DNA of 64,000 bases from an uncultured Bacteroides sp. (lineage in GTDB: Bacteria; Bacteroidota; Bacteroidia; Bacteroidales; Bacteroidaceae). A program made the translations under genes and the position numbers. Shown in pieces: positions 47,885 through 58,363 of the stretch. Where the stretch lies: positions 1 through 64,000 of the forward strand of contig CANPJW010000008.1 of the NCBI GenBank assembly GCA_947574505.1, written 5' to 3'. How positions within the stretch are numbered: the stretch's first letter is position 1; every line of letters begins with the position of its first letter. A model generated the notes under the pieces. It was not told where the DNA came from. It saw only the letters and a list, made by a program, of their open reading frames with translations, and searched no databases.

Positions 47885-50800
47885 TTAGAATGTAAGTTGA
47901 GCTCCAACGGTGAATGAACGGGTAAACGGATAAATCAATTTATCAACACCGGTATTCAACACACTGGCACGAGAGAATTCAGGATCTATACCATCATAGC
48001 CTGTGATAGTGAACAAGTTTTCACCACTTACATAGAAACGCAGTTTCTCAATATAGAATTTCTGCATGAGTGATTTGGGTAAAGTATAACCTAACTGTGC
48101 CTGACGCAGACGGACAAAATCACCGTTTTCAAGGAATCTGTCTGATTCTTTCATGTTGCCGTTCGGATCTTGATATACCGCGCGGGGAACATCCGTATTT
48201 CTATTGTCAGGAGTCCATGCATTCAATGTAGACTTCAGCATATTTGATTTAGAATTCATTCCTTCATAGAAATATTTGTTTCCGTTATACAATTTGAAGT
48301 TCCATGCGCTGCCAAGTACGATTGAAAGATCAAATCCTTTATAGCCGAATGACAAGTTTAAGTTCGCTTCCAATGTCGGGATACCTGAGCCACAGTATTC
48401 TTTGTCACCGGCGTCTATGCTTCCATTACCATCTAAATCTTTAAAACGGATATCACCCGGTTGGGCATTAGGCTGTAATAATTGTCCATCCTTGTTTACA
48501 TGGGCATTTACTTCATCCATACTTTGGAAGATACCGTCTGTTCTATAAAGATAGAATGCACCGATAGGTTTGCCCACTCTGGTTTCTGTCGGGAAATGCT
48601 CCGTTCCATATTTCAATCCTTCACCCTGAAGAACTTGGTCTGCATCTGACAATTCAACCACTTTATTTTTGGTGGTGCTCATATTGAAACCGATATTGTA
48701 ATCAAAGTCTTTTATAGCATCTCCCCAGTTTAATTCAAGTTCGAAACCGGTATTGCGTATCTTTCCGACATTCAGGGTGGGGTTAGTCATACCTGCTGAA
48801 GGAGGTAGAACTTTTGTTATCAACAGATCTTCTGTTTGGTTATAGTAGTAGTTTAATGTACCGGTTAATTTGCTGTTAAAGAAGCCGAAATCGAAACCAA
48901 TATTTTTGGTATCCGTTGTTTCCCATTTCAAAGAACGGTTTTCCAATCCGCGAGCGATGCTTCCTGCCCATGCGTTATCACCGTTGCCTTTCACGTATCC
49001 TTGATACATTTCATTGTATGTACTAATCAGCGCAAGGAAGTCATAATATCCCAAAGCATTTTCATTACCTAAACGTCCCCAACTGACACGGAACTTCAAA
49101 TTATTCAATGCAATGTCTTTCGGGAAGAATTCTTCCTGACTGATTCTCCAGCCTAATGCCACTGATGGGAAGCAACCCCAACGGTTGTCTTTACCAAACT
49201 TGGATGAACCGTCATAACGTACAGTTGCCTGTACCAGGTAGCGGTCATTATAATTATAGTTCAGTCGGCCGAAGAAAGAGGCGCGGTTATATTTCCATTT
49301 TGTTCCGCTACCATCAAATGTGCCACCTGCTCCTGCACCTACAGTTGAGAAAGATGGATCAAGAAATCCGCCCGGAATTTCACTGGTTATCAATTTTCCG
49401 TCTTCTACTTTATAAACAGTGGTTTTACCTTCTACCCCAACAGAATTCCATGTATATTTGCGGGCAGTCATGGAAGTACCTGCCATTGCATTGACGTTGT
49501 GTTTTCCAAATGTCTTATTAAAACTTAATACATTTTCCCATACATGTTCCTCCCAGTATCCTGTGGTTTCGCTATGATAAGGATAGTCACGTTTGGCTTT
49601 TGGGTCGGCAACATAGGCCGGAGTATGATAAGTCTGACGTTGGTGCTCACCTCTGTATGCATAGCTTGTCTTGAAATTCAGCCATGGGGTGAAGTTCATG
49701 GTCAAGGCAACATTGGCTGTGGTATGATATTTTTTGTCGGTAGATTTTTCATAATGCTGGTCAGCCATAACATTACGGTTACTGGGCAGATCGTCAAAGT
49801 CACTTAAGCCGAAGCCATACTCTCTTGTATCATCATAGATAGGAACAAGCGGAGAAATCATGTACATTTCTTTAATGGAATATTCGGGTTGTTTGCTATC
49901 CGTAAATTTGAAAGCGATGTTAGCATCAATATCAAATATATATTTGCTCATGTGGAGTTTCAAACGTGCATTATCTTGACGGTAATTGTTACCTAAGAAA
50001 ATACCTTTTTCGTCAGCATGGTTATATGAAAGTGAATATTGAGCATTTTCAGAACCGCCACGGATGCTGAACATATAGTTTTGTGAAACACCACCTCTTA
50101 GCATGGCATCCTGCCAGTCTGTATCTATTCCTGTGTTTTTATTTACAAATGCGGGCATAGTAACCTCTGTATCATCTGGATACTGGTTCATGTAGTTCTG
50201 ATACATTTGTTTATGAACACTTTTGTATTCTTCGGCATTTAGCAGTTCCAGCTTTTTGGCTACGCTTGTAAAGCTTACATAAGTGCTGAAATCAATTTTC
50301 ATGTCACCCTTTTTACCGTTTTTGGTAGTTACGATAATGACACCATTTGCAGCAACCGAACCATAGATGGCAGCGGCTGCACCATCTTTCAGTACTTCCA
50401 TTGACTGAATATCTTGCGGATTCACATTTTCAATATCACCGGGAAAACCATCAATGATATAAAGAGGTTGGTTGTCACCAAACGTTTTGACACCACGGAT
50501 TTTAACCTGCACACCTGCACCGGCATTACCACCAGCCTTCATAATGTTTACACCTGCAATCTTACCTTGCAATGCTTCTGCAGGGTTGGTTGTGGTGCGC
50601 TTTACCAAATCGTCTACATCTACTGAGGAAATAGCACCGGTCATATCACTTTTCTTCATGGTACCATAGCCCACTACTACAACTTCATCCAGCATCTCAG
50701 TATCTTCTTTCAAAGTCACCCGGATGTTGGTCTTTCCGTTTACAGGGACTTCTTGTGTTGCATAGCCCACATAAGAAATAATAATAGTGGCTTTGGGGGA

Positions 50801-51013
50801 TACGCTTAATGCAAAGTTACCGTCAAAGTCTGTGATGACTCCGTTGGTTGTACCTTTCTCTACTACACTGGCACCAATAATAGGTTCGTTGGCAGCATCG
50901 GTAACCAGACCAGTCAGTTGAATCGTCTGTGCTAATGCACCGAAAGGAGTCATAAAAGCAAAGAGTAGAATCAATAACATGATTCTTTCCTTGAAATAAT
51001 TCTTTTTACTCAT
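47885..51013 (-). CDS. SusC/RagA TonB-linked outer-membrane transporter
   Basis: A 1042-residue TonB-dependent transporter. Signal peptide (about 1-28), a carboxypeptidase-like Ig domain (about 32-110, with GLVTDAANEPIIGASVV), TonB box DEVVVVGYGTMKKSDMTGA (about 112-131), plug (to about 230) and a 22-strand barrel ending in AQLTF. It imports the oligosaccharide bound by the adjacent SusD. The glycan cannot be named from sequence. A -7 box at 51141-51148 is the likely promoter. Confidence 0.95.
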   Translation of the reverse strand: MSKKNYFKERIMLLILLFAFMTPFGALAQTIQLTGLVTDAANEPIIGASVVEKGTTNGVITDFDGNFALSVSPKATIIISYVGYATQEVPVNGKTNIRVTLKEDTEMLDEVVVVGYGTMKKSDMTGAISSVDVDDLVKRTTTNPAEALQGKIAGVNIMKAGGNAGAGVQVKIRGVKTFGDNQPLYIIDGFPGDIENVNPQDIQSMEVLKDGAAAAIYGSVAANGVIIVTTKNGKKGDMKIDFSTYVSFTSVAKKLELLNAEEYKSVHKQMYQNYMNQYPDDTEVTMPAFVNKNTGIDTDWQDAMLRGGVSQNYMFSIRGGSENAQYSLSYNHADEKGIFLGNNYRQDNARLKLHMSKYIFDIDANIAFKFTDSKQPEYSIKEMYMISPLVPIYDDTREYGFGLSDFDDLPSNRNVMADQHYEKSTDKKYHTTANVALTMNFTPWLNFKTSYAYRGEHQRQTYHTPAYVADPKAKRDYPYHSETTGYWEEHVWENVLSFNKTFGKHNVNAMAGTSMTARKYTWNSVGVEGKTTVYKVEDGKLITSEIPGGFLDPSFSTVGAGAGGTFDGSGTKWKYNRASFFGRLNYNYNDRYLVQATVRYDGSSKFGKDNRWGCFPSVALGWRISQEEFFPKDIALNNLKFRVSWGRLGNENALGYYDFLALISTYNEMYQGYVKGNGDNAWAGSIARGLENRSLKWETTDTKNIGFDFGFFNSKLTGTLNYYYNQTEDLLITKVLPPSAGMTNPTLNVGKIRNTGFELELNWGDAIKDFDYNIGFNMSTTKNKVVELSDADQVLQGEGLKYGTEHFPTETRVGKPIGAFYLYRTDGIFQSMDEVNAHVNKDGQLLQPNAQPGDIRFKDLDGNGSIDAGDKEYCGSGIPTLEANLNLSFGYKGFDLSIVLGSAWNFKLYNGNKYFYEGMNSKSNMLKSTLNAWTPDNRNTDVPRAVYQDPNGNMKESDRFLENGDFVRLRQAQLGYTLPKSLMQKFYIEKLRFYVSGENLFTITGYDGIDPEFSRASVLNTGVDKLIYPFTRSFTVGAQLTF

Positions 51014-51236
51014 GTGAATAAATTTTAAGGTTAATAATTGTTTTTCACATCGCTAAGTAATAGGTTGTATGTGCAAACTCCTAATTATTATACCCTACAA
51101 ATGAACTACAATGAATAAAAAAACTCTCTTTTTTAATCTACAAATATAAATGTAATATATTGATATATAGTGTTCTATATAAAGAGGTAATATCTACAAA
51201 ATGCTGTTTGATAAAAACTGTAAAAATATAGGTTCT
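51014..51236. other. AT-rich region upstream of susC
   Basis: No gene. The minus-strand box TATATTTG at 51141-51148 gives an approximately 120-nt susC leader. The stretch 51150-51200 is very AT-rich (TATATTGATATATAG) and could be an UP-like or regulator site. Confidence 0.4.
51141..51148 (-). promoter_or_regulatory. Promoter -7 box of susC
   Basis: TATATTTG on the minus strand fits TAnnTTTG, 127 bp before the susC ATG. Confidence 0.45.
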
Positions 51237-52862
51237 TTAAATATTTTGTAGATAGTCTGTCAAGTCATCCTCCGAAGATAAGTTTAGAGATTTACGTAAA
51301 CGATATCGATTCATGTTGATTGTTTTGGGAACATTTCCTGTGAGCATTGAGATTTCTTTGGTAGATAGATTTACCCGTAATAAAGTGGCTAGATATTTTT
51401 CTCCTTGTGTTAAATTGGGATGCCGTTCGGATAGCCGTTGAAGGAACTCCTGGTTCTTTTCTTCGACATTCATCAGCAAGGTGCTGTTCGTTTTATCTCC
51501 ATTCTGATATTGGCTGATGAAAGCATTGACTTTCTTCAGATGAGGAATCAATGCCTGTTGGTCCATCTTATATCCTTGCTTTATCATTTCTCTGATTTTC
51601 TCCAGCAATTCATTACGGCTATGCAGGAATACAGCAAAACTGGTAGCTTCCTGACGACTGTTGTATAATGCGCTTTGTACAGATTTTAATTCGAGTTCTT
51701 GCTGTCGTACTTTAAGTTCTGCCAATTCGTGTTCCGATTGCTCCAGATTATAGCGGGTAACCATTAACTGCATATTCTTTTTGCGTTTATACCATTGGTA
51801 TAGAAATATACTGAGTACTATCAATGAGATGAATATGATTACTAGTACAAACAGGTTCCGTTTCAGCAGTTCTATTTCATAAGCTTGCTCTCTTAGTTCT
51901 GCTTTCCTTTGTTGGTTTTGATATTGTTTATGGGAAATTTCCTGTTCTACGATGCGTAATTTACTTCCACTTTGCAATTCTTTGCTAAGGGTATATAGTT
52001 GCATCAGGCATTTATAAGCGTTTTTATGGTCTCCAAGGGCATCGTATACCCAAGATAAATATTCGTAATTATCACAAATCAGTTCTTTGGCACTGATGGA
52101 AGAAGCGACCTCGTATGCTCTTTGTAAAGCCATCAAGGCATTGTTGTATTGCTTTGCATAGAAGTATTGTTTTCCCATATTGTTATAGTTTTCCCCTAAT
52201 GACCATTGAGAATTCAAGTTCTTGTTGATGATAATGGCCTCATTAATTAAACTTAGCTTTTCATTAAAATCACCCTCATATAAACATAGATTATTCAAAT
52301 TGGCGGATATCCCTCTTAAATTTTTCTGACTGCGGTTTATTATAAGGGCTTGTTTGAGGAATTGTTCAGCTGTGTTGAACTCATTCATGGAATAATGGAT
52401 GATGCCACGATCATTGTAGCATAGTGCGATTGAAATGGAATCTCCGATGGATTTAAAGATTGAGATGGCTTTCTCATTCATTTCGATCGCTTTGTTATAG
52501 TCGGTCAGTTTACAATAGAGTGCTCCTATCAGTGCGTAAATTTGTCCGTTCAGCTCTTTATTGGCAGGAGTTGCATACTCCAATGCGTCATATAGATTTT
52601 TGATGCTCACATCAAAATTGCCTAATAGCTTTTCTGCCTGACTGTAATAGAACATTGCTTCGGCTTTTTGATCATTTAGCCTTTCTTCAGGAAATAATTC
52701 AATTACCTTGGCAGCATAGTAACTGGCCTGCTTCGGATTATTGTATAAGGCTTCAACCGACTTTTTAATCAGTGCCTCGGCTTCTTGTTGTTTATTACGG
52801 GCATTAGCCCATGAGAGATTCAGCAGGCAAAGGAGAATATATACAAGTAGGTTGTTTTTCAT
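51237..52862 (-). CDS. TPR-TM-HTH membrane regulator of the adjacent Sus-like locus
   Basis: A 541-residue protein (ATG at 52862; an upstream TTG is rejected). A signal/anchor is followed by a TPR array (about 25-300; ICYNDRGIIHYSMNEFNTAEQF and similar), a membrane helix (NLFVLVIIFISLIVLSIFLYQW, about 334-355), a coiled coil, and a C-terminal LuxR-like HTH (VNLSTKEISMLTGNVPKTINMNRYRLRKSL, about 493-522). The layout recalls membrane-bound SusR-type activators: a periplasmic sensor and a cytosolic DNA-binding domain. It likely controls susC/susD next door, which is inferred from position. Confidence 0.78.
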   Translation of the reverse strand: MKNNLLVYILLCLLNLSWANARNKQQEAEALIKKSVEALYNNPKQASYYAAKVIELFPEERLNDQKAEAMFYYSQAEKLLGNFDVSIKNLYDALEYATPANKELNGQIYALIGALYCKLTDYNKAIEMNEKAISIFKSIGDSISIALCYNDRGIIHYSMNEFNTAEQFLKQALIINRSQKNLRGISANLNNLCLYEGDFNEKLSLINEAIIINKNLNSQWSLGENYNNMGKQYFYAKQYNNALMALQRAYEVASSISAKELICDNYEYLSWVYDALGDHKNAYKCLMQLYTLSKELQSGSKLRIVEQEISHKQYQNQQRKAELREQAYEIELLKRNLFVLVIIFISLIVLSIFLYQWYKRKKNMQLMVTRYNLEQSEHELAELKVRQQELELKSVQSALYNSRQEATSFAVFLHSRNELLEKIREMIKQGYKMDQQALIPHLKKVNAFISQYQNGDKTNSTLLMNVEEKNQEFLQRLSERHPNLTQGEKYLATLLRVNLSTKEISMLTGNVPKTINMNRYRLRKSLNLSSEDDLTDYLQNI

Positions 52863-52871
52863 AATCAAGCG

Positions 52872-52887
52872 TATTTTTGCAAAAATA
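52872..52887. promoter_or_regulatory. Back-to-back -7 boxes in a 16-bp perfect palindrome
   Basis: TATTTTTGCAAAAATA is its own reverse complement and contains TATTTTTG on both strands. The minus-strand box (52880-52887) would drive the TPR-HTH regulator, 18 bp from its ATG. The symmetry also suits an operator, perhaps for autoregulation. Confidence 0.5.
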
Positions 52888-52933
52888 GTGATTTTCTTTG
52901 TAAAAAGACACTCTTGTTTCTCTTTTAAAAGAA

Positions 52934-52941
52934 TATCTTTG
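52934..52941 (+). promoter_or_regulatory. Promoter -7 box of rnhB
   Basis: TATCTTTG fits TAnnTTTG, 22 bp before the ATG at 52964. Confidence 0.6.
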
Positions 52942-52963
52942 CAAGCAACAATAAAGATGAGCT

Positions 52964-53569
52964 ATGTTATTACCTTATTTGAATAAAGATCTGATAGAGG
53001 CCGGTTGTGATGAGGCGGGCAGGGGATGTCTGGCAGGATCTGTATATGCAGCAGCTGTTATTTTACCTGTAGATTTTAAGAATGAATTGCTGAATGATTC
53101 CAAGCAACTGACGGAGCATCAGCGTTATGCGCTGCGAGAGATTGTGGAAAGAGAAGCATTGGCATGGGCTGTAGGTGTAGTGACTCCTGAAGAGATAGAC
53201 GAGATAAATATCCTTAATGCGTCTTTTCTGGCAATGCATCGTGCTGTGGATCAATTGAAAATTCGTCCCCAACATTTGTTGATTGATGGGAATCGTTTTA
53301 AAAAGTATCAGGATTTGCCGCATACTACTGTGGTAAAAGGAGATGGAAAATATCTTTCTATTGCCGCTGCATCTATTCTGGCGAAAACCTATCGTGATGA
53401 TTATATGAATGAACTGCATAAAGAATATCCTTTTTATGATTGGAATAGTAATAAAGGTTATCCTACTAAAAAGCATCGTGCGGCTATCCGTGAACATGGA
53501 ACAACGCCATATCATCGGATGACTTTTAATTTGTTGGGAACAGATCCCCAATTAGAGATTCCTTTCTAA
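52964..53569 (+). CDS. rnhB: Ribonuclease HII
   Basis: A 201-residue cytosolic enzyme that cuts the RNA strand of RNA-DNA hybrids and removes single ribonucleotides from DNA. The N-terminal [13 protein letters not shown] motif carries catalytic Asp16 and Glu17. [17 protein letters not shown] and the later IDGNRFK and [15 protein letters not shown] motifs give the remaining acidic residues. The length is normal. Its terminator overlaps a REP-like hairpin shared with the convergent fucP gene. Confidence 0.95.
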   Translation: MLLPYLNKDLIEAGCDEAGRGCLAGSVYAAAVILPVDFKNELLNDSKQLTEHQRYALREIVEREALAWAVGVVTPEEIDEINILNASFLAMHRAVDQLKIRPQHLLIDGNRFKKYQDLPHTTVVKGDGKYLSIAAASILAKTYRDDYMNELHKEYPFYDWNSNKGYPTKKHRAAIREHGTTPYHRMTFNLLGTDPQLEIPF

Positions 53570-53634
53570 TTTGAAGAATATATAGGAGGATGGGATAACT
53601 TCTTTACATTTCATTCTACTTGGTTGAAAATAAA

Positions 53635-53680
53635 GCGAAGAATCTGTTTGATTCATATGAGTCGTAACAGATTCTTCGTT
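53635..53680. terminator. Hairpin between rnhB and fucP
   Basis: GCGAAGAATCTGTT (53635-53648) pairs with AACAGATTCTTCG (53666-53678), then a T-rich run. The arm GCGAAGAATCTG also occurs in the REP-like element at 33848, so the terminator seems built from a dispersed repeat. Confidence 0.75.
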
Positions 53681-53711
53681 TCACTTTTTTACAATGGTCT
53701 TATTCAGCATA

Positions 53712-55025
53712 TCAATATTTTCCCCGTTGATAAGAGCGATGTCCATAAATCGTGATTACCACAAAACAGATAAATGGCAGGATAAATGAAACATTTACGG
53801 CTGGCATATTCCAAATGGTATTCATATCAATAATACTTGCTTGTAAAGGAGGAAGTACGGAACCTCCTAAAATAGCCATAATCAGGCCAGCTGCTCCAAA
53901 CTTTGCATCATCTCCCAATCCGGTAAGCGCTATGCCATAGATCGTGGGGAACATTAATGACATACAGGCTGAAACAGCTACCAGGCAGTACATACCCCAG
54001 ATATCCTGGAAGAAGATGACTCCGGCGGTGAAGCAGCAACCCGCAATGGCAAGTATGGCCAATAATTTACCTGGATTGAGGTAGCGCAAGATGAAGGTAC
54101 AGATAAAACGGCTGATACAGAAAATAACCATCGCAATGATATTATATTCTTGTGATAGTACTTCGGCAGCTTTCTCCTCCATACCTTGTGACATGAACAG
54201 GCGTGTGCCGTATTGGATAATGAAGGTCCAACACATAATCTGCGCACCTACATAGAAGAATTGTGCCACCACTCCTTCGCGGTAATGATGGATGGAGAAG
54301 ATACGCTTCAGTGTGGGACCGAAATTGATACTGTGAGACTGGTCACCATTTTTGGGCATTTGGGTAAAACGTATCACTAGAAGCATAACTAATATGACTA
54401 TTCCGATAGTGAGATAAGGAGCGATCAGTACGGACAGGTCCGCATCTCTTACCATTGCAAATTCTGCCGGGTTTAGTTGGGCTCGTTCTGCCGTATCCAT
54501 CGGATTTAGTTTCGCCTGGATAAAGTTCATGGCTACATACATTCCCAGTAAAGAACCCATAGGGTTAAACGATTGTGCCAGATTGAGACGTCGGGTAGCG
54601 GTAGCTTCTGTTCCCATGGACAAGATGTAAGGGTTGGAACTGGTTTCGAGGAAGGAGAGTCCGCAGGTCAGAATAAAATAAGCTAATAAGAACGGATAGT
54701 AGCTGCCTGTCATTTTAGCGGGAAAGAATAATAAGGCTCCTACGGCATAAAGTCCCAATCCCAGCAGGATACCGGCTTTATAAGAGTATTTACGGATAAA
54801 CATAGCTGCCGGAAAAGCCATGGCGAAATATCCGCCATAGAAGGCAACTTGCACCAATGCGCCATCGGTGACACTCATCCGGAAGATTTTAGAGAATGCT
54901 TTTACCATCGGATTGGTGATATCATTGGCGAATCCCCAGAGGGCGAAGCAGCAGGTGACTAATATAAACGGTAGTACGTAACTGACTCCATCTTTGTGCA
55001 GGATGGGTTGATCTGTATCTTTCAT
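53712..55025 (-). CDS. fucP: L-fucose:H+ symporter
   Basis: A 437-residue MFS permease with 12 membrane helices. FALWGFANDITNPMVKAFSKIF (about 27-48) contains the FucP-family Asp46-like residue used for proton coupling, and ETSSNPYILSMG (about 127-138) is the usual helix 4 signature with the Glu implicated in proton transfer. It imports L-fucose across the inner membrane. It is last in the fucR-fucI-fucP set, separated from fucI by an AT-rich repeat. Confidence 0.93.
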   Translation of the reverse strand: MKDTDQPILHKDGVSYVLPFILVTCCFALWGFANDITNPMVKAFSKIFRMSVTDGALVQVAFYGGYFAMAFPAAMFIRKYSYKAGILLGLGLYAVGALLFFPAKMTGSYYPFLLAYFILTCGLSFLETSSNPYILSMGTEATATRRLNLAQSFNPMGSLLGMYVAMNFIQAKLNPMDTAERAQLNPAEFAMVRDADLSVLIAPYLTIGIVILVMLLVIRFTQMPKNGDQSHSINFGPTLKRIFSIHHYREGVVAQFFYVGAQIMCWTFIIQYGTRLFMSQGMEEKAAEVLSQEYNIIAMVIFCISRFICTFILRYLNPGKLLAILAIAGCCFTAGVIFFQDIWGMYCLVAVSACMSLMFPTIYGIALTGLGDDAKFGAAGLIMAILGGSVLPPLQASIIDMNTIWNMPAVNVSFILPFICFVVITIYGHRSYQRGKY

Positions 55026-55035
55026 TTCTTAAATT

Positions 55036-55135
55036 AAAGATTGAGAATTAAAAATTAAGAAATGAGAATTGAAAACAAAAAAAGGATAGGCATATGACCC
55101 TTTCTCAATTTTTAATTTTCAATTCTCAATTTATT
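55036..55135. repeat. AT-rich AATTGAGAATT-type repeat between fucI and fucP
   Basis: Strings such as TTGAGAATTAAAAATTA and TTTTTAATTTTCAATTCTC face each other, forming an imperfect long inverted repeat. This is a dispersed intergenic family in Bacteroides. In the fuc mRNA it could form a hairpin that changes fucP dose or mRNA stability. Confidence 0.6.
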
Positions 55136-55137
55136 AA

Positions 55138-56913
55138 CTATTTGTAAATAGGTCCATAAGTTGAGCAAGCTCTGTAGTCGGAACCTTCCTTATCCATACC
55201 GAAGGCATTCCATGATGCCGGGCGGAAAATCTTGTCGTCTTCTACATTATGCATACAAACAGGAATACGTAGCATAGATGCCAGAGTTATTAAATCCTGT
55301 CCGATGTGTCCATAGCTGATGGCGCCGTGGTTGGCTCCCCAGTTGTTCATTACCGAATAGACATCACGGAATGCAGGTTTGTCGCATAGGCGGGGTACAA
55401 ACCAAGTAGTAGGCCATGTGGGATCTGTACGCATGTTCAGTACCTGATGGATTTCCGGATCAATATCTACTGTCCAGCCTTCTGCCAGTTGCAATACTGG
55501 ACCTAAGCCTTTTACCAGATTAAGACGCATCATGGTGACAGGCATACCGCCTTTAGACAAGAAATTGGAAGAGAAACCGCCTCCACGGAAATAGTCGCGA
55601 TCTGCCGGATACCAGGTTGTAGCTTTCAGACAAGCTTCGACATCGGCTTCAGTCATTTCCCAGTTGGGCTTCATGCAGGGCTCTCCCGCTTCATTATGGC
55701 TCTCACCGGTAGCGTCCAGAGTGGTTGCACCAGAGTTGATAAGATGGATGATACCGTTTTTAGCCATTCCGGTAAGTTCTTTGCCGGTGACACGTTTTAC
55801 CGCTTCGGGACTCCAGTAAGTACGGATGTCGGAGAACATCTGTCCACAGCCACTCAGCAGGTGACCGAATAACATGGCAACACCATTGCAAGCATCATTT
55901 TCGGTAGCCAGAACGTATGCTTCGCGAATGCCGTTCCAGTCGAAAGTGGTGTTGAGCAGTGCTTCACTGAAGTCACCGTTTGGTTTCCAGTCAGTCCATT
56001 GGCGTTGCCCCTGGAAGCCGGCTGCGATGGCATTATGGCCGATAGCTTCTTCTTTGAATCCCATTTCAAGCAATTTCGGGTTGCCGACCATCAAGTCACG
56101 CATGATGATAGTCATTTTTACAATAAATTCCCAGTCGGCATCCTTCTCTTCACGGGTTTTGCGCTTTTCGGGACGGTTCTTAAAGTCTTCCCCTTCGTTG
56201 GGCTTGCAATATTTTTCAGTCCAGGCCATTGCCTTGGCATATTCTTCATGGTCATAGATTCCTTCTTCCATACGGCGCAGGATCTCAGTTTCGTCCACGC
56301 TTTCATTACGTATTCCCAGATATTCCTGGAAAAAGTCAGGATCGACAATAGAGCCGGCGATACCCATGCAGACACTACCGAAAGAAAGATAGCTTTTTCC
56401 GCGCATATTGGCTACAGCCATGGCGGCACGGGCGAAACGCAATAGCTTTTCTGCTACATCGGCCGGAATCGTGTTGTCATCCAAATCTTGTACATCGTGT
56501 CCGTAAATACCGAATGCAGGCAGCCCTTTCTGTGCGTGTCCGGCTAATACGGCAGCCAGATAAACGGCTCCCGGACGCTCTGTGCCGTTGAATCCCCAGA
56601 CTGCTTTCGGCCAGTGCGGGTGCATATCCATTGTTTCGGAGCCATAGCACCAGCAACTGGTTACGGTAATGGTGGCACCTACTCCTTCGCGTTCGAATTT
56701 CTCGGCACAAGCGGCGCTTTCGGCTACACGACCGATGGTGCTGTCTGCTATTACACATTCCACGGGGCTTCCGTCACCGTTTTTCAAGTTGGATGAAATC
56801 AGTTCGGCAACAGCTTTTGCCAGGTTCATAGTTTTGTCTTCAAGGCTTTCGCGGACACCACCCTGGCGGCCGTCGATAGTGGGACGAATCCCGATTTTAG
56901 GATACTTTTTCAT
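55138..56913 (-). CDS. fucI: L-fucose isomerase
   Basis: A 591-residue Mn2+-dependent isomerase that turns L-fucose into L-fuculose. The start [22 protein letters not shown] matches Bacteroides FucI closely; an ATG nine bases earlier (56922) would add MYI. Family motifs seen: [48 protein letters not shown] and the C-terminal [16 protein letters not shown], with the metal-binding Glu, Asp and His in the central and last blocks. Downstream kinase and aldolase genes are absent here. Confidence 0.95.
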   Translation of the reverse strand: MKKYPKIGIRPTIDGRQGGVRESLEDKTMNLAKAVAELISSNLKNGDGSPVECVIADSTIGRVAESAACAEKFEREGVGATITVTSCWCYGSETMDMHPHWPKAVWGFNGTERPGAVYLAAVLAGHAQKGLPAFGIYGHDVQDLDDNTIPADVAEKLLRFARAAMAVANMRGKSYLSFGSVCMGIAGSIVDPDFFQEYLGIRNESVDETEILRRMEEGIYDHEEYAKAMAWTEKYCKPNEGEDFKNRPEKRKTREEKDADWEFIVKMTIIMRDLMVGNPKLLEMGFKEEAIGHNAIAAGFQGQRQWTDWKPNGDFSEALLNTTFDWNGIREAYVLATENDACNGVAMLFGHLLSGCGQMFSDIRTYWSPEAVKRVTGKELTGMAKNGIIHLINSGATTLDATGESHNEAGEPCMKPNWEMTEADVEACLKATTWYPADRDYFRGGGFSSNFLSKGGMPVTMMRLNLVKGLGPVLQLAEGWTVDIDPEIHQVLNMRTDPTWPTTWFVPRLCDKPAFRDVYSVMNNWGANHGAISYGHIGQDLITLASMLRIPVCMHNVEDDKIFRPASWNAFGMDKEGSDYRACSTYGPIYK

Positions 56914-56934
56914 GATATACATAGGTTTTAGTTG

Positions 56935-57915
56935 TTAAATTGAATTTCTTAAATGGACTTCGGTAGGGAGATAAGTTCTGATTTCCTGTCCGGTTAGTAC
57001 AAATTCTGCGGCTTTCCGCCCCAGCTCTTCCCAGTTGATACTGAGTACCGTAATCCCTTGGTCTATTACCTCGTAGGCAGGAGTGTCATTGTAGGCTATC
57101 AGTCCGAAATCTTCTCCGCATTTCAGCCCGGTTGTCCGGCTTTGCTTGATTATATTGACTACCTCTATCTGACGGATTGCAATGTATACTTCTCCTTTAC
57201 GGACTTGTATCCGGTCTGTATTTTCCACAATGGCTGAATCAATGTGATAATCCTGACAGAAACAATTGAAATACTGACAACTGCTACGGGGGTGTTTGAT
57301 GTCTTCGGGAAATAAAAGTACTAGTCTCTGATATTTTCTCAGATGTTCTTTCAATGCGGCCAATGCATGATAAAAGGAATCGTCAAAATCCTGACATACG
57401 TATGAATAGTCCTTTTTATCGAACTTCCCGAAATCCAACAGCAGCAACTTAGACGAATCTATTTTGTAAAGATGGGGGGATAGTTTCTCATTGTCGAAGT
57501 TCATCACAATGTATTTATTGTATCTGCCTATTGATTCACGTAAGATGGTATTGAAAAGTCGTTCATTATATTGATGAAACAATAAATCTACTTTGTAGTT
57601 GATGGATAGTTTTTTGATAAAACTATTATATAACGAGTATTTAAAGGGAGAATACTCGTCCAGCAGAAGCAGAATGTTTGTAAGCTTGTTGGTAACGTAG
57701 TAACCTTTTCCCGGAGTAGAGTCTATTATTCCCCGGTCTTTTAAATCAATGAATGCTTTGAACACCGTATCCCGCGACACTTGATACTCACGGCTCAGTT
57801 TGTTGATGGACGGTAATGTGCAGTCCGATTTATATTTGCCCATGGAAATCTCCTGACTGAGTAAATCAGCCAGTTGTTTCACTTTAGTGGTCTGCTGTCC
57901 AAAGGTAACTTTCAT
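56935..57915 (-). CDS. fucR: GntR-family repressor of fucose use
   Basis: A 326-residue regulator. The N-terminal winged helix (about 10-75) has CTLPSINKLSREYQVSRDTVFKAFIDLKDRGII, typical of GntR. The remainder is a LacI-like sensor domain (VVNIIKQSRTTGLKCGEDFGLIAYNDTPAYEVIDQG, about 253-288). In B. thetaiotaomicron the equivalent FucR responds to L-fucose. It leads the operon, 21 bp before fucI, so it is autoregulated with it. No clean TAnnTTTG box is seen upstream. Confidence 0.9.
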   Translation of the reverse strand: MKVTFGQQTTKVKQLADLLSQEISMGKYKSDCTLPSINKLSREYQVSRDTVFKAFIDLKDRGIIDSTPGKGYYVTNKLTNILLLLDEYSPFKYSLYNSFIKKLSINYKVDLLFHQYNERLFNTILRESIGRYNKYIVMNFDNEKLSPHLYKIDSSKLLLLDFGKFDKKDYSYVCQDFDDSFYHALAALKEHLRKYQRLVLLFPEDIKHPRSSCQYFNCFCQDYHIDSAIVENTDRIQVRKGEVYIAIRQIEVVNIIKQSRTTGLKCGEDFGLIAYNDTPAYEVIDQGITVLSINWEELGRKAAEFVLTGQEIRTYLPTEVHLRNSI

Positions 57916-58079
57916 GAACTGTTTAAGGTTTTACGCGGACAATGCAAACTGTGCTGAACTGTCCCGATGCAAAGGAATGCAATTTATTCATAAACAGCAA
58001 GATGAAAAGGTATGTTTTATAACACAAGATTCGAAGCTTCTATATCGATTTCCGGAAGAATGTGTAGTACGTACTAATC

Positions 58080-58274
58080 AAATAATATAATTAGAGTATT
58101 TGCCGAAGTATATTAACCGCATTACAGAACAAAGGGGGGGAGTCGTGTCTTGCCGGTGCGCCGGATATTGTTTTGCTGGTTTGTGAAATGATTGCCGGGC
58201 GTATGAATGCAAAATTGACTCGGGATATGGAATTTAAAGACGGACTGCATTTTATCATCGAACTTCCTCTATAA
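58080..58274 (+). pseudogene. Possible histidine kinase (HATPase) C-terminal remnant
   Basis: A short frame ending at 58274 reads LVCEMIAGRMNAKLTRDMEF and closes with FIIELPL. This resembles the last helix and strand of HATPase domains in histidine kinases (ICEMI...G..F.F.LP). The frame is closed upstream by stops, and the piece sits in the 57916-58313 gap between the divergent fuc operon and gpmI. The rest of the gap shows nothing else. Confidence 0.4.
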
Positions 58275-58313
58275 AAAATAGGTGAAACATTATTCATTGA
58301 CAGGGCTTTTTTG

Positions 58314-58321
58314 TACCTTTG
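58314..58321 (+). promoter_or_regulatory. Promoter -7 box of gpmI
   Basis: TACCTTTG fits TAnnTTTG, 42 bp before the ATG at 58364. Confidence 0.6.
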
Positions 58322-58363
58322 CACCCGGAAAAAGCAAGGATAAACTTTAAACAAAATAAGATT

